The notes below the pieces were generated by a model. The model ran no database searches and was not told the origin of the DNA. It was given only the letters and a program-made list of their open reading frames with translations. This document shows positions 7,361 to 15,472 of a stretch of 24,675 nucleotides of DNA, piece by piece (within the stretch, counting starts at the first letter, position 1; every line of letters starts with the position of its first letter). This DNA is from a virus. The translations under genes were made by a program, and so were the position numbers. The stretch spans positions 1 to 24,675 of IMG/VR virus record IMGVR_UViG_2088090015_000018; one strand, written 5' to 3'.

Positions 7361-8631
7361 GCGGCTTCGAAATGCTCGGCGACCTGCTCGGCGGCGGGCT
7401 CGAAGCACGCAAGGAAAACGCGTTTCAGCAGGGCCGGTATCGCAGCGCTCAGACTGAAGACGCGCTCACGAACGCGCGCGTCAATCAGGCGAAAGCAATG
7501 CAGGCAGAGGCGGAGAACAACGCTCGCGCCGAACTCGCAGTGCTGCAGTCTCAAGGCGGCGGGATTGACTACTCGAATCCGTCTAGCGACGTGCTCACGC
7601 AGGCGCTGCTCGGTGGCGTCGCAAAAGACCTGCCGAACATCAGCCAGTTCCGTCTCGGCGGCCAGGAATATCGCAACCGAGAAACGCTCGGCAACACCGC
7701 CGCGCCAGCGCTCGACCGCTCGCGTGCAAGCGACGCGGTGCAGGGCAAGTTCGAAGGGGACCTGCAGGCTGTCGGCACGCACGGCTACTACGACCGCACG
7801 GACGACACGCCGGAGCTTTCGGTCATGGCAGGACTCGGTGGTCAAAGTGGCGTCAGCGGCCCGATTCAGAACTACAATTTCCGCACCAGTCTGCGCTCGC
7901 CAGAAGAACAGGCGCTGTTCGATCAGCTCGTGCGTCAAGACAAGGTTTTCAGTGCCGGCGGTGTGCCGTACCTGCAGCCCGGCGTTAACCCGAACCCGAC
8001 GGCCCCTGCGGCCCCGCGGCAACTGGTGACGCCGGCCGAGACGGCGAACAACGCCGCACAGATCACTGGTGCAAAGACGACCGCAGTCACGCAGAGCAAG
8101 CTCGCCAGCGCGCTGCCGGGCGTCGAAGAATCGCTCGACACGTTCCAGTCGGGCATCGACGACTTTCTCGCGGCTCCGGGCTTCGATTCCGTCTACGGCA
8201 AGAGCGGCGCGCTCTACGGCACGATGGGCGCGTTCGCGCCGGAAGACTACCGCAACGCGAAAGCTAAAATCGCTACCCTCGGCGGCGAAGCGTTCCTCAA
8301 CTCCATTCAGAAAATGCGCGGCCTTGGTGCGCTGTCGAACGCGGAAGGCGAGAGGGTGCAGGTTGCACTCACCGCCGCGCTCGACCCGAACCAGGACGAG
8401 CAGCAAGCCAAAGTGCATTGGGCGCAGCTCGCGCAGCGGCTGGAGCGTTTCCGTCGCGTAGCGGAGACCGAAGCCGGTCTAAAGCAAATTCCCGGCATGA
8501 ATGTCGCGCCCGGCGCTACGCCGCCGGCCGACCTCCCGCCGACCAACGCGAAGGGATGGCAACTGATGGAAGACGGAGCAGGCAACAAGGCGTACGTCGG
8601 TCCAAACGGCGAATTCGAAGAGGTACAGTAA
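7357..8631 (+). CDS. Putative ejection / internal virion protein (424 aa)
   Basis: This gene encodes 424 residues from ATG 7357 (ATGA overlap). Residues 1-65 are a helical Ala/Gln/Glu-rich segment. Residues about 265-365 form a compact helical domain with SVYGKSGALYGTMGAF, EAFLNSIQKMRGLGALSNAEG and AALDPNQDEQQAK, a pattern I recognise from phage DNA-transfer and internal virion proteins. The C-terminus ends in a short beta hairpin (WQLMEDGAGNKAYVGPNG). I see no lytic transglycosylase motif, so it is unlikely to be the wall-degrading component. The stop codon directly precedes the ATG of the 895-residue ejection protein, which suggests a shared job. Confidence 0.6.
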   Translation: MSGFEMLGDLLGGGLEARKENAFQQGRYRSAQTEDALTNARVNQAKAMQAEAENNARAELAVLQSQGGGIDYSNPSSDVLTQALLGGVAKDLPNISQFRLGGQEYRNRETLGNTAAPALDRSRASDAVQGKFEGDLQAVGTHGYYDRTDDTPELSVMAGLGGQSGVSGPIQNYNFRTSLRSPEEQALFDQLVRQDKVFSAGGVPYLQPGVNPNPTAPAAPRQLVTPAETANNAAQITGAKTTAVTQSKLASALPGVEESLDTFQSGIDDFLAAPGFDSVYGKSGALYGTMGAFAPEDYRNAKAKIATLGGEAFLNSIQKMRGLGALSNAEGERVQVALTAALDPNQDEQQAKVHWAQLAQRLERFRRVAETEAGLKQIPGMNVAPGATPPADLPPTNAKGWQLMEDGAGNKAYVGPNGEFEEVQ

Positions 8632-11319
8632 ATGGCGTTCGACCTGAGCACTGCGAAGCCCGTTGGTCAGTCGGCTCCGGCTGCGCCGCGCAAGTTCGAT
8701 CTTGCGAGCGCGCGGCCGGTCGGCGAGCAGCCGCGTCCGCTCGATGTGAACCGCGATGGGATGCAGGATATGCCGTCGCTGCCGGGCGAGCCGTCTATGC
8801 CGTCCGCCCCGCTCGGCCAACCTGAGAAGCCCGGCATTCTCGACTCGCTGGGTAAGCTAGGCGCGGCCAGACAGGATCAACCGTCTATTCTCGGCGTCAC
8901 GCCGGGCATGGCCGAGACTGCATTGTCGGCCGTCACCGGCGCAGTCGCGCCGTTTATCGCGTCGGCGCGCGGCCTCATCGGCGGCTACGAGCCGTCTAAC
9001 GCTGAAATCGAAGAATCGACGTACCAGCCGCGCAGCGAAGAGGGGCAGGCCGGCAATGAGCTGCTTGGAGAGCTGTTCTCGGCGCTGCCGCAAGACACCG
9101 ACCACGCGCTACTCGGCATGGTTCCCGAAGCTCCGGGCGGACTGCCGCACGGCCCGCGCGCTCCGAAAGCGCCGAAGCCCGCGCCGGTTCTCTCTGAGGG
9201 TCAGGCTACAGCTGCGCGCATTCGCGAGCAGGGCCTGAAGCTCACTCCGAAAGAAGCGTCGCAAATCACTGGCGACAAGAATTATTTCGGCCGCGCGCTG
9301 CAGGCTATCGGCGGCGAGTCTCGCATCTCGAAAGACATCGCTGCGTCTAATCGCCCAGTCCTCAACAAGATGGGTCAGAAGGCCGTCGGTTCGGACAGCC
9401 TCACAGAGCAGGGACTGCAGCCGGTGAAAGAGCACGGCAACGCCGTCTACAACGAAATGTCTTCGCTCGGCACGATGCAGCCGACGCCGGAGCTACACTC
9501 GGCAGTCGAGCAGGCGCGCAGCGCGGCCGGCAAGAGCACGCAGCGCAACGTCGAAATCGACAAGTTTGTAGACGGCATCCTCAACGAGTTCGGCGGCGAA
9601 GTAGACGCCGGACAAGTGGTGAACCGCGTGCGCGAACTTCGCCGCGACGCGCAGAACGCCATGAAGGGTGAAGGCGACAAGCGCCCGACGATCCAGCAGG
9701 AAGCTCTCGGCCAAGCGCAGCGCACAGTCGCTGACGCGCTCGACGACTTCCTGGAATACAACGCGTCGCTTGCCGGCAAGCCGGATCTCGCTGCCAAGTA
9801 CAAAGAGAACCGCGTCCGTCTCGCAAAGGTCGGCACGGTTGAAGGTGCAACGCGCGCCGGCAACCTCAACGCGAAGGAAGTCTTCGAGGCGAAGAAAAAA
9901 GGCGCACCGCTGAGCGGCAAGCTCAACGAGGTTGCTGTGGCGCACGAGTACGCGCCAGAATCGACCTCGCCGCTCGGCGCGGAGTCCGTCATGGAAGCTC
10001 CGGGCCGCAACCTCGGCCTCGGCGATTTGCTGGTGGCCGGCGTGCAGAACGTCGCGCGTCACATGGGCGTGAACAAGTTCCTGCAGTCCGACCTGTACCA
10101 GAACATGATCGGCGGCCGCGAGGGCGGTCCGCATCTCGCAGAGCACGACACGAACCCGAACGCGTTCCCGCCGGTTGCTCCGGCGAACGTCGGCCCGCCG
10201 CGTCCGCCGGCTCCGGTCCCGCGTCCCGGCGTCGATTTCGCAGGCGAACTCGGCCTTGCGCCGGATGCGCCGTACGAGACTCTGCCGGGCGGCGTCGGCG
10301 CACCGCGCAATGGTCGCAACCTCGCGGATGACGGCGGCCTGCGCCTCGTGGAAGACACGACTCCGGCCGGCGTCGCGCCGAACGCGCTCCGCAACGGCCC
10401 CGACGAAATCAATTTCGAGGCGGTCAACCCGGAAGACGTAGGCCCGTACCGCGTCAACACCGACCTGAATTTCAGCGACGCGCGCCCGGTCTCCGGCGTG
10501 CAACGCGGCGCTGCGCTCGATACCGGCGACTTGGAACTGCTCCCGGACGCCCCGACCGGCCCGCAGGACGTGATGCCCCCGAAACCGGCCAACAAGCCGC
10601 GCCAGGGCGGCGCTCCGAAAGAGCCGCGTCCGAAGCCTGCCCCGAAGGCACCCCAGGCTGCCGCGCAGCCCCCCGAAGGTCTGAGCGAGCTTGGCGCGAT
10701 GATCGACCAAATGCTGAGCACGAAGCGCGCCACGGCCCAGCAACAGCCGACCGCCAAGCCGTACTACACGGCTGCCGAGTCGCCGCCCCCGCTGCCGAAG
10801 CGCGCGGGCGACCGCCCGCCGCCGACGGAGTCCATCCTGGAACACATGCAGCGTGTCACCGGAAAAGAGCTGCCGATGGACTTCGCGAAGCAGCTCGGTC
10901 TGGCGGACGACGCCGGCCCGAAAGAGGCATTCGCTGACCGGTATCTTGTGCCGGGCTCGAAGCGTGTCGGTGTGTCGCCAAAAGAGGGCTACATCGCGTA
11001 CGAGACGAAGAACGGCCGCCGGCAGATCAACGACGCGTACGTCGCAGAGAGTGCGCGCGGTAAGGGCCTCGGCCAGAAAAACCTGATGAAGCTGGCCAAA
11101 GAAGCCGCGGATGCCGGCGAGCCGCTCGATTCCGATTTCTCCATTACGCCAGCACAAGCTCGCGTCTACATCAGCGCCAAAAAGAAAGGGCTGATTGACT
11201 TCGACATCACGGACAAAGAAGCTTGGGACGAGGCACTCAAAGAGGGTACCATCGCCAAGGCCGGCGGCTCGCCGGTGATTCGAAACATCCGTCTCGTCGA
11301 GACTGCAGACGCGGAGTAG
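8632..11319 (+). CDS. Large ejection protein with C-terminal GNAT-like domain
   Basis: This gene encodes 895 residues from ATG 8632, immediately after the previous stop. The N-terminus carries two near-copies of a short motif (FDLSTAKPVG near residue 3 and FDLASARPVG near 22), and a third, weaker copy (NFSDARPVSG) lies near 613. Residues about 190-450 are mostly helical. About 480-770 are rich in Pro, Ala and Gly and probably extended. Residues about 775-895 contain YVAESARGKGLGQKNLMKLA, which fits the acetyl-CoA loop of GNAT acetyltransferases (R/Q-x2-G-x-G/A), followed by an ARVYISAKKKGL segment as in the family's last helix-strand unit. Place and length point to the large internal virion protein. 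The GNAT call is from motif A only. Confidence 0.65.
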   Translation: MAFDLSTAKPVGQSAPAAPRKFDLASARPVGEQPRPLDVNRDGMQDMPSLPGEPSMPSAPLGQPEKPGILDSLGKLGAARQDQPSILGVTPGMAETALSAVTGAVAPFIASARGLIGGYEPSNAEIEESTYQPRSEEGQAGNELLGELFSALPQDTDHALLGMVPEAPGGLPHGPRAPKAPKPAPVLSEGQATAARIREQGLKLTPKEASQITGDKNYFGRALQAIGGESRISKDIAASNRPVLNKMGQKAVGSDSLTEQGLQPVKEHGNAVYNEMSSLGTMQPTPELHSAVEQARSAAGKSTQRNVEIDKFVDGILNEFGGEVDAGQVVNRVRELRRDAQNAMKGEGDKRPTIQQEALGQAQRTVADALDDFLEYNASLAGKPDLAAKYKENRVRLAKVGTVEGATRAGNLNAKEVFEAKKKGAPLSGKLNEVAVAHEYAPESTSPLGAESVMEAPGRNLGLGDLLVAGVQNVARHMGVNKFLQSDLYQNMIGGREGGPHLAEHDTNPNAFPPVAPANVGPPRPPAPVPRPGVDFAGELGLAPDAPYETLPGGVGAPRNGRNLADDGGLRLVEDTTPAGVAPNALRNGPDEINFEAVNPEDVGPYRVNTDLNFSDARPVSGVQRGAALDTGDLELLPDAPTGPQDVMPPKPANKPRQGGAPKEPRPKPAPKAPQAAAQPPEGLSELGAMIDQMLSTKRATAQQQPTAKPYYTAAESPPPLPKRAGDRPPPTESILEHMQRVTGKELPMDFAKQLGLADDAGPKEAFADRYLVPGSKRVGVSPKEGYIAYETKNGRRQINDAYVAESARGKGLGQKNLMKLAKEAADAGEPLDSDFSITPAQARVYISAKKKGLIDFDITDKEAWDEALKEGTIAKAGGSPVIRNIRLVETADAE

Positions 11320-11322
11320 ACC

Positions 11323-14085
11323 GTGGCAAAGCAAAAGGTCCGTCTAGCGGACAACATCGCCCGGGTCATTTTCATTGACCCGGATGCGACGAAGGGCGCA
11401 ACGCTCGACCGCAATCTGTTCATGGCGAACGGAGCCGTTGCGACACCGGCGTTATTGCGCACGTATCTCGGGATCGGCAGCGGCGGCACGCTCAAGCACA
11501 GTGAGCTGCAAGGGTTGCAGCTAGGCGACGATCATCCGCAGTACACGATGTGGTACGCGCGCGAAACGATCAAAGGCCAGTGGGATTTCCAGACGGCTGT
11601 GTGGGGTGCGAACGGCGCAGCAGCGACGCCGGAGTTCACGTTCACCAGTGACATCGACACCGGCATCTATCGCGTGGCCGCGAACGATCTCGGCATCTCG
11701 ACAAACGGCGTACTCCGCTGGGATGTGAGCACAACGCTCGTCGATCAGACGCTGCCGTTGCGCATCAAAAGCAACAGCGGCTTGCTCGTGCAGAACCAGG
11801 GCACCGGCGGCACTGGCGGTATCGAGCTGCTGTCGATCAACGGATTCGACCCTTCGCAGGAGTGCGGCAACCAGCTAGCGTTTTGGGAAGACGGCATCCG
11901 CAAGTTCGGCTTCCGCTTCCGCCACGAAGGAGATGTCAACCTAACCGGCGATTTCATCGTCTACAGGCACGACAACGACACCATTGGCGTACCTGTGTTC
12001 GGCTTCGCACGCAGCGCGAGCCAAGTGTGGTTCGCTGACGGCACGCAGGCCGCTCCGACTATCTCGTTCTTCAGTGACACCGATTTGGGCATTTACCGTT
12101 CGGCGTCCGACACTCTCGGCTTCTCCATCGGGAACAATCTGCGCGTGTCGTTCTCGACTACTGCGCTGACGAGCACGATCCCGGGTCGCTTCGGCACCGG
12201 CAGCAACACCGCTCCATCGTATTCGTTCAGCGGTGACACCAACACGGGCATGTACAACCCGTCGGCAAACACACTGAACTTCGCGACCGACGGAACGTCG
12301 CGCGTGTCTATCACCACAGCCGACCTCATCACAACGCTACCAGTTCATGCGTTAGACGGAGTCGTCGGCACTCCGGCGTACTCGTTCACCAGCGATCCCG
12401 ATACGGGATTTTACAGCTCGGCCGCCAACACGATGGCGCTTGCTGCTGCAGGCGGCCTCGTGGCGTCGTGGTCTACGACGATCCACACGAGCGCGGTTGT
12501 GTGGCAAGGCCCGAACGGCTCCAACGGCACGCCGGCCGTGTCGTTCTCGTCCGATCCGGACACAGGCGTCTACCGCGTGGGCGCAGACGTGCTCGGCTTC
12601 GCGACAGCCGGCGCAGAACGCTTTCGCGTTGGTGCTACCGGCGAGCTTGGCATCGGCGGTGGGAACTTCGGCACGAGCGGCCAAGTGTTCACGTCGCAGG
12701 GTAGCGGCGCTCCGCCCGTATGGGCCGACGCTAGCGGCGGTGGCGGAGGCGGCGCAACTGCGCTCGTCTACGTCAACACGACTATTCCGGCCGGCAACAC
12801 CGTTGCCAACACAACGACGGAGACGGCGTTCGCGTCTACGTTCGACATCCCGGCGAACAGCCTCGCCGTCGGCTCCGTTATTCGGATCAAGTTGCTCGGT
12901 CGGTTCAGCACGACAGGCACTCCGACGCTGCGTCTACGCATCAAGCTCGACGCGACGACGTACATCGACACGACGGCGGTCACGACGGTCACAGCGACGA
13001 ACTTCGGTTTCGTCACTGATGCGCAGCTCGTCGTTACGGCAATCGGCGCATCCGGCACCATCGACGCACAGGCGTTGACGGAGCTGGGCACGGCCGCGAC
13101 GACCGGGCAGGTCGTTAACTCCGTGAACACCGCGGGCATCACGACGGACACGACACAGGCGCTCAGCGTCACAGTCACCGCGCAGTGGAGCGCAGCGTCA
13201 GCGTCTAACACCGTAACGCTGCATCAAATGGCGATTTGGATGGAAGAAGCCGACGACCCGAATCCTCCGGAAGTGCAGATTTTCACGTCCGGCGGAACTT
13301 GGACGAAGCCCAGCGGCGCGCAAGCCGTCGAGGTTATCTGCATTGGCGCGGGCGGCGGTGGCGCATCCGGTCGTCGCAGCGCCGCGAACACTACGCGCGC
13401 AGGCGGCGGTGGCGGCGGCAGCGGCGGGCTCTCGCGCTTCATTTTCGAGGCGTCTGCGCTCGGAGCAACAGAGACTGTTACGGTCGGCACCGGCGGCGCG
13501 GGCGGCGCGGCGCGCACCACGGACACGACAGACGGCGCGGTCGGCACCGGCGGCGGCTTGTCGTCTTTCGGTGTGTGGCTCCAGGCGACCGGCGGTGGCG
13601 GCGGACAAGCCGGCACCGGCAACACGTGCCCCGGCGGAACGGCCGGCACCGGTCTTACTTCTGACGGCGCGGCCGGCGGCACCGGCGGCACCACGACGAC
13701 CGGCACGAGCGGCAGCCAAGCTCGTTTCTCGGCTGGCGCGGGCGGCGGCGGCCACGGCATCTCCAGCGCGAACAACGCTGGCGGTGGCCTCAATGCGGGC
13801 GGCGCTCAGCCGACGTTCTACGCCGGCACGGTCGCGGGCGGCACCGCAGGCGCTGTAAACGGCGGCGCAGGCGGCGCTGGCAACGCACTGGGCAGCGGGC
13901 TCCCCGGCACAGGCGGAGGCGGTGGTGGCGGCGGTAATCCGGCTGGTGGTGTTGGCGGCACGGGCGGCGCGGGCGGCAACTACGGCGCAGGCGGCGGTGG
14001 CGGTGGCGCATCGCTGAACGGCAGCAATTCTGGAGCGGGCGGCGCGGGGTCTGGCGGGCTCGTTGTGGTCATAACGCATCGGTAG
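11323..14085 (+). CDS. Tail fibre protein, repeat-built with glycine-rich C-terminus
   Basis: This gene encodes 920 residues from GTG 11323, 3 bases after the previous stop. Residues 1-60 are the likely tail-attachment domain, followed by a LQGLQLGDDHPQY motif common in fibres. Five repeat units with a SF(T/S)SD-DTG-(I/F/V/M)Y core start near residues 100, 241, 294, 347 and 401. A GTSGQVFTSQGSGAPPVW segment near 449 ends the repeats, and a beta-rich domain covers about 480-645. From about 652 (FTSGGTWTKPSGAQAVEV) to the end the chain is dominated by Gly with GGxGG runs, as in receptor-binding tips of other phages. The protein should contact the host surface. The receptor is unknown. Confidence 0.8.
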   Translation: MAKQKVRLADNIARVIFIDPDATKGATLDRNLFMANGAVATPALLRTYLGIGSGGTLKHSELQGLQLGDDHPQYTMWYARETIKGQWDFQTAVWGANGAAATPEFTFTSDIDTGIYRVAANDLGISTNGVLRWDVSTTLVDQTLPLRIKSNSGLLVQNQGTGGTGGIELLSINGFDPSQECGNQLAFWEDGIRKFGFRFRHEGDVNLTGDFIVYRHDNDTIGVPVFGFARSASQVWFADGTQAAPTISFFSDTDLGIYRSASDTLGFSIGNNLRVSFSTTALTSTIPGRFGTGSNTAPSYSFSGDTNTGMYNPSANTLNFATDGTSRVSITTADLITTLPVHALDGVVGTPAYSFTSDPDTGFYSSAANTMALAAAGGLVASWSTTIHTSAVVWQGPNGSNGTPAVSFSSDPDTGVYRVGADVLGFATAGAERFRVGATGELGIGGGNFGTSGQVFTSQGSGAPPVWADASGGGGGGATALVYVNTTIPAGNTVANTTTETAFASTFDIPANSLAVGSVIRIKLLGRFSTTGTPTLRLRIKLDATTYIDTTAVTTVTATNFGFVTDAQLVVTAIGASGTIDAQALTELGTAATTGQVVNSVNTAGITTDTTQALSVTVTAQWSAASASNTVTLHQMAIWMEEADDPNPPEVQIFTSGGTWTKPSGAQAVEVICIGAGGGGASGRRSAANTTRAGGGGGGSGGLSRFIFEASALGATETVTVGTGGAGGAARTTDTTDGAVGTGGGLSSFGVWLQATGGGGGQAGTGNTCPGGTAGTGLTSDGAAGGTGGTTTTGTSGSQARFSAGAGGGGHGISSANNAGGGLNAGGAQPTFYAGTVAGGTAGAVNGGAGGAGNALGSGLPGTGGGGGGGGNPAGGVGGTGGAGGNYGAGGGGGGASLNGSNSGAGGAGSGGLVVVITHR
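11620..12660 (+). repeat. Five degenerate repeats within tail fibre gene
   Basis: Five units are recognised at the protein level by a core of the form S-D-x-D-T-G-x-Y followed by a short strand pair (for example SDPDTGFYSSAANTMALA). They begin near 11620, 12047, 12205, 12364 and 12526. The last four are spaced about 160 bases apart, and a non-repeat insert of about 90 residues separates the first from the second. DNA identity between units is low, so these are old or functionally constrained repeats. Confidence 0.7.
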
Positions 14086-14109
14086 TTCCGGGAACTATTG
14101 CGCATGTAG

Positions 14110-14139
14110 GCTGAGCTTGATAGCCTCGCAGCGTCTTTT
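14110..14139 (+). terminator. Possible weak terminator after tail fibre gene
   Basis: In the 82-base gap after the fibre stop, GCTGAG can pair with CT..CAGC (14110-14132, with a 2-base bulge), followed by a short T-run. The stem is imperfect, so this is tentative. A small palindrome (TAGTTCCGGGAACTA, 14083-14097) overlaps the stop codon itself. Confidence 0.3.
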
Positions 14140-14167
14140 CCCACACCAACGTAACGGAGGAATTGAA

Positions 14168-14386
14168 ATGCAGCCAAAATTCGACACACAAGACGCCAAG
14201 AACCTGATTGCGCTCGCGCAGAACGCGCCGCTGCGCAATCTGCAGGAAGCCTCGCAGGTCTCCGACCTGCTGCAGCGCTTCAGTGCGTGGTTCGAAGCAG
14301 CCAGCAAGCCCGCTCCGGCACCGCGCGCCGCGCGTAAGGGCACTAAGGCTACCCCCGATGTGAAGCCGGAGGACGTTACGGCATGA
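14168..14386 (+). CDS. Hypothetical small protein at head of lysis cassette (72 aa)
   Basis: This gene encodes 72 residues from ATG 14168, fixed by a strong GGAGG at 14156-14160. Upstream in-frame codons have no such signal. Residues 1-45 are helical and amphipathic (DAKNLIALAQNAPLRN and SDLLQRFSAWFEAA). The rest is an Ala/Pro/Lys-rich, probably flexible tail. There is no membrane span. It overlaps the downstream holin candidate by ATGA and therefore probably shares its expression. It could be a lysis regulator or an unrelated late protein. I do not recognise it. Confidence 0.65.
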   Translation: MQPKFDTQDAKNLIALAQNAPLRNLQEASQVSDLLQRFSAWFEAASKPAPAPRAARKGTKATPDVKPEDVTA

Positions 14387-14598
14387 TCTCACGGACGCTC
14401 GAAGTGATTGCTCAGGAGGCGCATGACCGCGTCGGCCAAGCTTTGCTCGGCACGGCAGGAGGTTCGTTCGTTTTGGGCATGAGCATCGAGACCGTGAACA
14501 AGTACTTGCAGGCCGGCGCATTCATCGTCTCGATGATCGCCGGCCTGTGTGCCGCCGTCTACTACGTCGTCAGCGTCATCAGGAATCGCTCGAAATGA
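14383..14598 (+). CDS. Putative holin, small type (71 aa)
   Basis: This gene encodes 71 residues from ATG 14383 (ATGA overlap). Two hydrophobic segments are visible: a weaker one near residues 20-33 (ALLGTAGGSFVLGM) and a clear membrane span near 44-65 (AGAFIVSMIAGLCAAVYYVV), followed by a positively charged end (IRNRSK). Size, a short charged C-terminus and a position directly before the lysozyme gene, again with ATGA overlap, are the usual signs of a class II holin, which opens the inner membrane for the endolysin. A second holin candidate lies after the lysozyme, so one of the two may instead be an antiholin or a different membrane protein. Confidence 0.65.
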   Translation: MISRTLEVIAQEAHDRVGQALLGTAGGSFVLGMSIETVNKYLQAGAFIVSMIAGLCAAVYYVVSVIRNRSK

Positions 14599-15032
14599 AA
14601 GTATCCGCAGCGGGCCTTGATTGCATCAAAGGCCACGAAGGGTTGCGCCTGAAGGCGTACCTCGACACCGGCGGCGTGTGGACCATCGGTTACGGCCACA
14701 CGGCTGGTGTGAAAGAGGGCGACACCTGCACACCGGAGCAGGCGTATGCGTGGCTCGACGAAGACGCCGACATCGCGGAGCGCGCAATCAACCAGCTCGT
14801 CAAAGTTCCGCTCACGCAAAACCAGTTCGACGCCTTGGTGAGCTTCGTCTACAACATCGGTCGGCCGGAGTTCTTCACGTCCACGCTGTTGCGCAAGCTC
14901 AACGCGGGCGACTACACCGGCGCGGCCGGGCAGTTCGGCCGTTGGATATACGACAACGGCAAGATCATCAACGGCCTCGTACTCCGCCGCTCTGACGAGC
15001 GCGACCTGTTCGTGACCGGCATAGGAGACTGA
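14595..15032 (+). CDS. Endolysin, GH24 lysozyme (muramidase)
   Basis: This gene encodes 145 residues from ATG 14595 (ATGA overlap with the holin). The catalytic triad of T4-type lysozymes is present with the right spacing: Glu15, Asp24 and Thr30 (E-x8-D-x5-T), within HEGLRLKAYLDTGGVWTIGY. Later conserved segments include LTQNQFDALVSFVYNIG and a FGRWIYDNGKIINGLVLRR helix region. The enzyme cuts the beta-1,4 bond between N-acetylmuramic acid and N-acetylglucosamine in peptidoglycan. There is no signal peptide or signal-anchor at the N-terminus, so it should depend on a holin for release. The earlier in-frame start at 14547 lies inside the holin gene and lacks support. Confidence 0.93.
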   Translation: MKVSAAGLDCIKGHEGLRLKAYLDTGGVWTIGYGHTAGVKEGDTCTPEQAYAWLDEDADIAERAINQLVKVPLTQNQFDALVSFVYNIGRPEFFTSTLLRKLNAGDYTGAAGQFGRWIYDNGKIINGLVLRRSDERDLFVTGIGD

Positions 15033-15033
15033 C

Positions 15034-15456
15034 ATGGCATTCCCGCTCTCTGCTGTTTTCGATCTCGGCGGCAAACTCATCGACCGACTGTGGCCGGACC
15101 CCGCGAAGGCCGGCGAAGCCAAGTTCAAGCTTATGGAGATGGCGCAGAACGGCCAGCTCGCGCAGCTCGCTTCCGACACGAAGCTCGCCGAAGGCCAAAT
15201 GGAAATCAACAAGGTCGAAGCTGCGAACCCGTCGCTGTGGGTCTCCGGTTGGCGGCCCGGCATGGGGTGGGCCTGCGTGTTGATATTTGTCGCGAACTAC
15301 ATCGGCGTCCCGCTCCTGGCGTGGCTCTCGACGATGTTCGACATTCCGCCGCCCCCGCGCCTCGACATCGCGGAAGTGCTCCCTGTGCTTCTTGGTATGC
15401 TCGGCCTCGGTGCGATGCGCACGAGCGAGAAAATCAAGAGCGTCGCGTCCGTCTAA
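15034..15456 (+). CDS. Putative holin of the GTA-holin / 3TM type (140 aa)
   Basis: This gene encodes 140 residues from ATG 15034, 1 base after the lysozyme stop. The N-terminal 65 residues are soluble and helical. A WVSGWRPGMGWACVLIFVA segment then starts a membrane region, with spans near residues 73-100 and 113-130 and a charged ending (RTSEKIKS). This arrangement matches the family known as holins of gene-transfer agents and many proteobacterial phages. It could act with or against the small holin before the lysozyme. The stop codon lies within a GTCTAA copy at 15451-15456. No Rz/Rz1 spanin pair was found nearby in any frame. Confidence 0.75.
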   Translation: MAFPLSAVFDLGGKLIDRLWPDPAKAGEAKFKLMEMAQNGQLAQLASDTKLAEGQMEINKVEAANPSLWVSGWRPGMGWACVLIFVANYIGVPLLAWLSTMFDIPPPPRLDIAEVLPVLLGMLGLGAMRTSEKIKSVASV

Positions 15457-15472
15457 TCCCGAAAAGGAATAC

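Noticed and set aside
9493-11334. A 613-codon open frame on the - strand opposite the large ejection gene
   Set aside because: It is the reverse shadow of a GC-rich gene, is Arg/His/Leu-biased, has no ribosome binding site, and contradicts the + strand gene with ejection-protein and GNAT features.
13198-14079. Long - strand frame opposite the fibre tip
   Set aside because: It is an Ala/Arg-rich translation produced by the GGC-rich repeats of the fibre gene. No start signal or family resemblance.
14083-14097. 15-base palindrome over the fibre stop codon as an operator
   Set aside because: It is a single copy without a related site elsewhere, and part of it is fixed by coding sequence.
11323-14189. 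Diversity-generating retroelement acting on the tail fibre, as in phage BPP-1
   Set aside because: No reverse transcriptase gene and no second copy of the fibre end with adenine-specific changes are present in the window.
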